Positions 7,001 to 10,548 of a DNA stretch of 10,548 bases are shown one piece after another. Within the stretch, counting starts at the first letter, position 1. Each line of letters begins with the position of its first letter. The position numbers were made by a program, and so were the translations under genes. The notes under the pieces are model-generated. The model saw only the letters and a program-made list of their open reading frames with translations. It had not been told where the DNA came from and searched no databases. This DNA is from Alcaligenaceae bacterium UBA6179 (GTDB lineage: Bacteria; Pseudomonadota; Gammaproteobacteria; Burkholderiales; Burkholderiaceae_B), in the NCBI GenBank assembly GCA_002422175.1, contig DITR01000146.1:1-10548 (forward strand). Direction: 5' to 3'.

Positions 7001-7483
7001 TTAAACTGTTTTATTCGTTGCATTTGCGCACAGATACTCACCAAAACGGTATCTTTGTGCCAAAAAAGGGGCATGCTTTAAGGTTTGAACTAAACAATCA
7101 GGTGTTCTTGAGTACGTTGCCACGTAGACAGTCGTCACACTAGATTCTTTTTTGGTTAACACAGCCATAAATAAACGTCGTAATAAATCAGCTAAAGGAG
7201 ACTTTAATGCGCAACATAGACACTGCCCTTCAGCTGCTAGCAGTTCATCTTCTGGTAGCGCTTGAAACCTTAGGTGCTCAGGCCAGCCCGTTGGACGCTC
7301 AAAAGGAGCCATCACAATAGACTGAGAGGCGAGCGCTTGATTGACTTTTAAGGCCCAATTGCAAATACCCTCAGGGTTCAAAATATGCAGAGCATTAATT
7401 TCTATACGCGAATCAACTTTTGAGGTGGTCTGGTCAGACATGTGCTGAAACGATTTATTAAATGGATTGTTAGTATGTTGCAT
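7001..7483 (-). CDS. Small CobW/COG0523-like protein with CxCC motif but no P-loop
   Basis: The product has 160 residues if started at the ATG at 7483; an in-frame ATG at 7441 would give 146. A TTG at 7543 opens the frame further but adds an unlikely leader. No start has a good ribosome site. The segment PEDELLAAEGQCLCCALKSP followed by LADLLRRLF resembles the Cys-x-Cys-Cys metal-binding region of G3E/COG0523 GTPases (CobW, YjiA, ZigA). The following VYVATYSRTPDCLVQTLKHA and PFLAQRYRF resemble the region after it, where full-length proteins have an E-T-x-G-L-A-D-P motif. The N-terminal GxxGxGK P-loop and the C-terminal CobW_C domain are absent, so GTP hydrolysis is not expected. The frame is intact, so this may be a stand-alone small family and not a pseudogene; a decayed paralogue remains possible. 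It diverges from ureD, and a link to metal handling is inference only. Confidence 0.55.
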   Translation of the reverse strand: MQHTNNPFNKSFQHMSDQTTSKVDSRIEINALHILNPEGICNWALKVNQALASQSIVMAPFERPTGWPEHLRFQALPEDELLAAEGQCLCCALKSPLADLLRRLFMAVLTKKESSVTTVYVATYSRTPDCLVQTLKHAPFLAQRYRFGEYLCANATNKTV

Positions 7484-7585
7484 AAGTGTTATTACATTTA
7501 AACGAGTTAACTTGCCAACTAAAAAAAGAACAAACCTGAACAACGCATTTTTATCAACGGTTTTAATTCATTAGTTATGTAGATT

Positions 7586-7615
7586 TTGAGTTATTTGGTT
7601 GTGTGACAATACAAT
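7586..7615 (+). promoter_or_regulatory. Possible sigma70 promoter upstream of ureD
   Basis: TTGAGT (7586-7591), an 18-base spacer and TACAAT (7610-7615, five of six consensus bases) could give basal transcription of ureD with a leader of roughly 110 bases before the GTG start. It lies in very AT-rich DNA, where chance matches are common, and is weaker evidence than the sigma54 site downstream. Confidence 0.3.
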
Positions 7616-7676
7616 AAAAAAAATTTTCTAAATTACCCACCAATATTATTAAGTAAATTTTGGCTTTACGTATAAA

Positions 7677-7692
7677 TGGCACAAAAATTGCT
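7677..7692 (+). promoter_or_regulatory. sigma54 (RpoN) -24/-12 promoter of the urease operon
   Basis: TGGCAC (7677-7682), five A and TTGC followed by T (7688-7692) match the sigma54 consensus TGGCAC-N5-TTGCW at every defined position, with the required spacing between the GG and GC elements. It faces ureD. The transcription start would fall around 7703, leaving a leader of about 30 bases to the GTG at 7734. RpoN promoters need an enhancer-binding activator, which for urease operons is commonly NtrC under nitrogen limitation. I could not identify a clear NtrC half-site pair upstream. Confidence 0.82.
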
Positions 7693-7733
7693 TGTATTTA
7701 ACTATATTTAAAAAATTTATAGGTCATTTTTTT

Positions 7734-8621
7734 GTGTTGCTGAGCTCCCCCCATTTTAAAAAAAACCAACTTCGAGAAACTGGCAATTCTCAAGACCTTT
7801 GGCATGCCCGCTTAGACTTAAATTTCGAAGTAGCACAAGATACGCATTCACAGGCCATAAGAACCTTGCTAACGCATCAACATGAAGGGCCGTTACGCAT
7901 TCAAAAAGCGCTCTACCCTGATGGCCCTTCTTGCTGCCATGCTCTTATGTTGCACCCGCCGGACGGCATCGCTGCGGGCGATCGGTTATCAGTCAATACT
8001 CGAGTTGGAAATGGCGCTCATGCCCTCGTTACAACGCCTGGAGCGAGCAAATGGTATGGCGCATTTGAAGAGGGCTTTGCCAAACAGTCTATCAATATAC
8101 ATATTGATGGGTTTTTAGAGTGGCTACCAGCTGAAACCATAATATATAACGGTGCGAAAGCACATTCACACCTTGACATCAATATTCAATCTGAAGGCAC
8201 CATGATTGGCTGGGACCTTTTAATTTTTGGTCGTGCCGCCAAGCTTGAAACGTTTGAAAAAGGGTATTTTGATCAAACATTAAATATCAAATTAGCTGAT
8301 GAACTGGTGTGGGTAGATCGGCTTTTCTTGAGAGGTGGCGACCCTTTATTTAAATCACCTGTGGGCATGAGAGGCTGCTATGCACTCAGTACCTGTTGGG
8401 CTGTTGCACCCGATCGCTTAACATTTAATGAAGAGCAAATAAATCATCTGCGTCTGGCCATCCCGAACATCGCCTTTACACTCGTTCACCCTCGTGTTTT
8501 GGTGGGGCGACAATTATCAGACCCCATTTCATTGCGTAAGAATTTAGAAATGACGTGGTACTGGTTAAAAACTAAGTGGCTCAATTTACAAGCCATACCT
8601 CCTCGCATTTGGGCAACTTGA
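7734..8621 (+). CDS. ureD: Urease accessory protein UreD
   Basis: UreD (UreH in some species) binds apo-urease and, with UreF and UreG, delivers nickel and CO2 to the active site. From the GTG at 7734 the product has 295 residues, near the family norm. Signature segments are all present: WHARLDLNFEVA at the N-terminus, GPLRIQKALYPDG, CCHALMLHPPDGIAAGDRL, GAHALVTTPGASKWY, FLEWLPAETIIYNGA and GMRGCYALSTCWAVA. There is no in-frame ATG before the conserved region. The frame is open from a TTG at 7692, but that codon lies inside the -12 element of the sigma54 promoter and would not be transcribed from it. GTG 7734 has a weak AGGT site (7721-7724) upstream and leaves about 22 residues before the conserved Trp. 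The TTG at 7737 is an alternative. It leads the urease cluster; ureA follows after 95 bases. Confidence 0.93.
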   Translation: MLLSSPHFKKNQLRETGNSQDLWHARLDLNFEVAQDTHSQAIRTLLTHQHEGPLRIQKALYPDGPSCCHALMLHPPDGIAAGDRLSVNTRVGNGAHALVTTPGASKWYGAFEEGFAKQSINIHIDGFLEWLPAETIIYNGAKAHSHLDINIQSEGTMIGWDLLIFGRAAKLETFEKGYFDQTLNIKLADELVWVDRLFLRGGDPLFKSPVGMRGCYALSTCWAVAPDRLTFNEEQINHLRLAIPNIAFTLVHPRVLVGRQLSDPISLRKNLEMTWYWLKTKWLNLQAIPPRIWAT

Positions 8622-8625
8622 ATAC

Positions 8626-8654
8626 TTGATTGCTTAAATTAACCAAAATATATA
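8626..8654 (+). promoter_or_regulatory. Possible internal promoter before ureA
   Basis: TTGATT (8626-8631), a 17-base spacer and TATATA (8649-8654) lie in the 95-base gap between ureD and ureA. Such a promoter could let the structural subunits be made in excess over UreD. Both hexamers match only four of six consensus positions, in AT-rich DNA. Confidence 0.28.
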
Positions 8655-8716
8655 AATACATGAACACTTGCGTCAGCCAAATCACCATACTTTACAAGCA
8701 ATAAGAAGGAACAAAA

Positions 8717-9019
8717 ATGGATTTAACCCCACGTGAAAAAGACAAATTACTCATTTTTACAGCAGGTCTTTTAGCAGAGAGAAGGCTCGCACGAGGATTG
8801 CAACTAAACGTACCGGAAGCCATTGCCCTGATCACCGCAAGTATTTTAGAGGGCGCCCGAGATGGCAAGACAGTGGCTTATTTGATGAGTGCAGGCCGTC
8901 AAGTGCTCACACGACAGCAAGTGATGGAAGGCGTTCCTGAAATGATTACAGATATACAAGTCGAAGCAACATTTCCCGATGGCACCAAACTTGTTACCGT
9001 TCACCAACCTATTATTTAA
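8717..9019 (+). CDS. ureA: Urease subunit gamma UreA
   Basis: UreA is the smallest structural subunit of the cytoplasmic nickel enzyme that splits urea into ammonia and carbamate. The 100-residue length is exactly that of three-subunit bacterial ureases. The start MDLTPREKDKLLIFTAGLLA, the LNVPEAIALITASILEGARD segment and the VQVEATFPDGTKLVTVHQPI-like C-terminus are all classic. A strong ribosome site AAGAAGGA (8703-8710) sits 6 bases before the ATG. It is followed not directly by ureB but by a small membrane-protein gene, with a 9-base gap to that gene's first possible ATG. Confidence 0.98.
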   Translation: MDLTPREKDKLLIFTAGLLAERRLARGLQLNVPEAIALITASILEGARDGKTVAYLMSAGRQVLTRQQVMEGVPEMITDIQVEATFPDGTKLVTVHQPII

Positions 9020-9028
9020 TCTTCATTT

Positions 9029-9301
9029 ATGAGTTGCAACATGAAAAAAATACTTTATTTAATGGCGCTTGCATTCACATTCAAGCACTCGATAGCAATG
9101 GCTCATGAAGGCCATATAGATGAGCTGATGCACGCTGCATTGCACATGGTTCAAGACAATGGCGTCATGTTAGGTCTGTTTTTTTTATTGATCATTGCTT
9201 CACTTATATTTAACAAATCACGCTTTCGATCTGCAAAGCAATCAACATTTCAATCTAAAAAAATTAAAACCACCAAAAAGGTAGAAAATGATTCCCGGTG
9301 A
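9029..9301 (+). CDS. Small His-rich membrane protein inserted between ureA and ureB
   Basis: I do not recognise a named family. The frame encodes 90 residues from the ATG at 9029, or 86 from the ATG at 9041, which looks better because it begins MKK with a hydrophobic stretch like a signal peptide. A cleavage site Ala-Met-Ala/His is predicted after residue 25 (90-residue numbering). The exported segment HEGHIDELMHAALHMVQDNG has four His plus acidic residues. A single membrane helix at about 46-61 follows, then a Lys/Arg-rich cytoplasmic tail (62-90). The gene ends inside ureB (14-base overlap), so it is firmly part of the urease operon. Some betaproteobacterial urease clusters have a nickel-permease-like ureJ/HupE gene at this position. 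This protein is far too short for that multi-helix family, although it shares an exported A-H-x-G-H start. A role in metal binding or uptake is inference. Confidence 0.75.
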   Translation: MSCNMKKILYLMALAFTFKHSIAMAHEGHIDELMHAALHMVQDNGVMLGLFFLLIIASLIFNKSRFRSAKQSTFQSKKIKTTKKVENDSR

Positions 9302-9599
9302 ATATTACATTGCGCAAGGAAACATTGAGCTCAATGAAGGCCGTACAACAATCAATCTGCGTGTAACCAATACAGGCGACCGACCGATTCAAGTGGGGTC
9401 TCACTATCACTTTGCCGAAACCAATGCTTCACTGAATTTTGATCGTGAAGCAGCGCTTGGGTATCGGCTTAACATTGCAGCAGGCACTGCGGTTCGATTC
9501 GAACCGGGTCAATCGCGCGATATAGAGCTCGTTTGTTATGCCGGCGATCGAATCGTATATGGCTTTCGAGGTCAGGTTATGGGGAAATTACCCACATGA
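9288..9599 (+). CDS. ureB: Urease subunit beta UreB
   Basis: UreB is the beta structural subunit that packs with UreA and UreC in the urease trimer of trimers. The 103-residue product starts with the family hallmark MIPGE. It contains RPIQVGSHYHFAETNASLNF and ends in the usual GDRIVYGFRGQVMGKL region. The ATG lies within the end of the preceding small membrane-protein gene (14-base overlap) with AAAGGTAG just upstream, which argues for translational coupling. Its TGA overlaps the ureC ATG by four bases (9596-9599). It is a separate subunit, not fused to UreA as in Helicobacter. Confidence 0.98.
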   Translation: MIPGEYYIAQGNIELNEGRTTINLRVTNTGDRPIQVGSHYHFAETNASLNFDREAALGYRLNIAAGTAVRFEPGQSRDIELVCYAGDRIVYGFRGQVMGKLPT

Positions 9600-10548
9600 A
9601 AATTTCTAAACAAGCTTATGCAGAAATGTTTGGCCCTACAGTGGGGGACCGCGTTCGATTAGCCGATACAGCCTTGTTTGCTCAAGTAGAAAAAGATTTT
9701 ACGATCTACGGCGAAGAGGTTAAATTTGGTGGCGGTAAAGTTATTCGTGATGGTATGGGGCAGTCACAGCGAATGAGTGCTGATTGTGCTGATACTGTTT
9801 TAACCAATGCATTAATTATTGATTGGTGGGGTATCGTTAAGGCTGATATTGGAATTAAAAATGGCCGCATCAGTGGCATTGGCAAAGCAGGAAACCCTGA
9901 TGTACAACCCAGCGTCACCATCATTATCGGGCCTGGCACAGAAATTATTGCGGCTGAAGGCATGATTGTGACTGCGGGTGGCATTGATAGTCATATTCAT
10001 TTTATTTGCCCACAGCAAATTGAAGAAGCCTTAACCTCTGGTGTTACTACCATGATTGGTGGAGGAACCGGACCGGCTACTGGAACATTTGCTACCACCG
10101 TGACGCCCGGCCCTTGGCATTTGGGGCGCATGTTGCAAGCGGCTGAAGCCTATCCCATGAATCTTGGGTTTTTAGGTAAGGGAAATGCATCACTACCGGG
10201 CCCTTTGACCGAGCAAATAGAGGCTGGTGCAATCGGTCTGAAGTTGCATGAAGATTGGGGCACCACTCCTGCGACGATCGACAACTGCTTGAATGTGGCT
10301 GACCAAACAGACACGCAAGTGGCCATTCATACTGACACGCTAAATGAGTCGGGTTTTGTGGAAGGAACACTTGCGGCTATTGCAGGGCGTGTCATTCACA
10401 CTTATCACACCGAGGGCGCGGGGGGTGGTCATGCACCCGATATTATTCGTGCTTGCTCGCAACCCAATGCTTTACCCTCCTCCACTAACCCAACACGCCC
10501 ATACACCATTAACACGATTGATGAACATCTTGATATGTTGATGGTGTG
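9596..10548 (+). CDS. ureC: Urease subunit alpha UreC, N-terminal 317 residues (cut by window edge)
   Basis: UreC carries the dinuclear nickel active site of urease. The ATG at 9596 overlaps the ureB stop and the frame is open to the right edge. Visible catalytic residues (this protein's numbering, one less than Klebsiella) are the nickel ligands His133 and His135 in SHIHFICPQQ, the carbamylated Lys216 and His218 in GAIGLKLHEDWG, His245 in AIHTDTLNESG, and His271 in TYHTEGAGGGHAPDI. All ligands in the available part are intact, so an active enzyme is expected. The window stops at MLMV, just before the expected Cys-His-His of the mobile flap that covers the active site. About 250 residues are missing. 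Further urease accessory genes (ureE, ureF, ureG) would be expected beyond the edge. Confidence 0.98.
   Translation, partial: MKISKQAYAEMFGPTVGDRVRLADTALFAQVEKDFTIYGEEVKFGGGKVIRDGMGQSQRMSADCADTVLTNALIIDWWGIVKADIGIKNGRISGIGKAGNPDVQPSVTIIIGPGTEIIAAEGMIVTAGGIDSHIHFICPQQIEEALTSGVTTMIGGGTGPATGTFATTVTPGPWHLGRMLQAAEAYPMNLGFLGKGNASLPGPLTEQIEAGAIGLKLHEDWGTTPATIDNCLNVADQTDTQVAIHTDTLNESGFVEGTLAAIAGRVIHTYHTEGAGGGHAPDIIRACSQPNALPSSTNPTRPYTINTIDEHLDMLMV

Noticed and set aside
6940..7143. Plus-strand frame of 67 codons opposite the CobW-like gene
   Set aside because: It starts with TTG, has no ribosome site, overlaps the better supported minus-strand gene, and shows no recognisable motif.
7484..7543. Extension of the CobW-like gene to the TTG at 7543
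   Set aside because: It adds about 20 residues without family similarity and without a ribosome site, and the missing P-loop is not found there or upstream before the next stop.
7692..7733. TTG 7692 as the ureD start
   Set aside because: The codon overlaps the -12 element of the sigma54 promoter, upstream of the expected transcription start, and the added residues are not conserved UreD sequence.
9706..10370. Minus-strand frames opposite ureC
   Set aside because: They are antisense shadows of a clearly coding ureC with all active-site motifs in frame.

Overview
The window looks like a chromosomal segment of a betaproteobacterium, most likely of the order Burkholderiales, with fairly AT-leaning DNA for that group. 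Three things point there. The gene order scpB-rluB-rimP-nusA-infB is typical of the order. IF-2 and NusA have betaproteobacterial N-termini. RluB carries long low-complexity tails. I cannot name a genus from the sequence alone.

Left half, minus strand (read from high to low coordinates): scpB (chromosome segregation), rluB (23S rRNA pseudouridine synthase with unusually long disordered tails), a 313-base leader region, then rimP, nusA and the first 232 codons of infB, which runs off the left edge. scpB/rluB and rimP/nusA each overlap by four bases (ATGA), so each pair is probably translationally coupled. The rimP leader ends in a textbook intrinsic terminator whose U-tract stops six bases before the rimP start codon. 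This suggests that expression of the rimP-nusA-infB operon is set by attenuation or read-through.

Middle: an initiator tRNA-fMet gene on the plus strand, with a clear sigma70 promoter and its own terminator, diverges from scpB. About 300 bases without a convincing gene follow. Then comes a minus-strand gene for a small protein that resembles the Cys-x-Cys-Cys part of CobW/COG0523 (G3E) GTPases but has no P-loop.

Right half, plus strand: a urease cluster, ureD - ureA - small His-rich membrane protein - ureB - ureC. The ureC gene is cut by the right edge just before the catalytic Cys-His-His loop. UreA, UreB and UreC form the nickel urease, and UreD is part of its metallochaperone complex. A near-perfect sigma54 (-24/-12) promoter lies directly in front of ureD, pointing to nitrogen-responsive control. 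It also makes the apparent TTG start of ureD untenable and favours a GTG start at 7734.

The points most worth following up are the sigma54 promoter, the terminator abutting rimP, the P-loop-less CobW-like protein beside urease, and the small periplasmic-His membrane protein inserted between ureA and ureB. I see no mobile element, CRISPR array, prophage or rRNA gene, and no clear-cut new multi-gene system.
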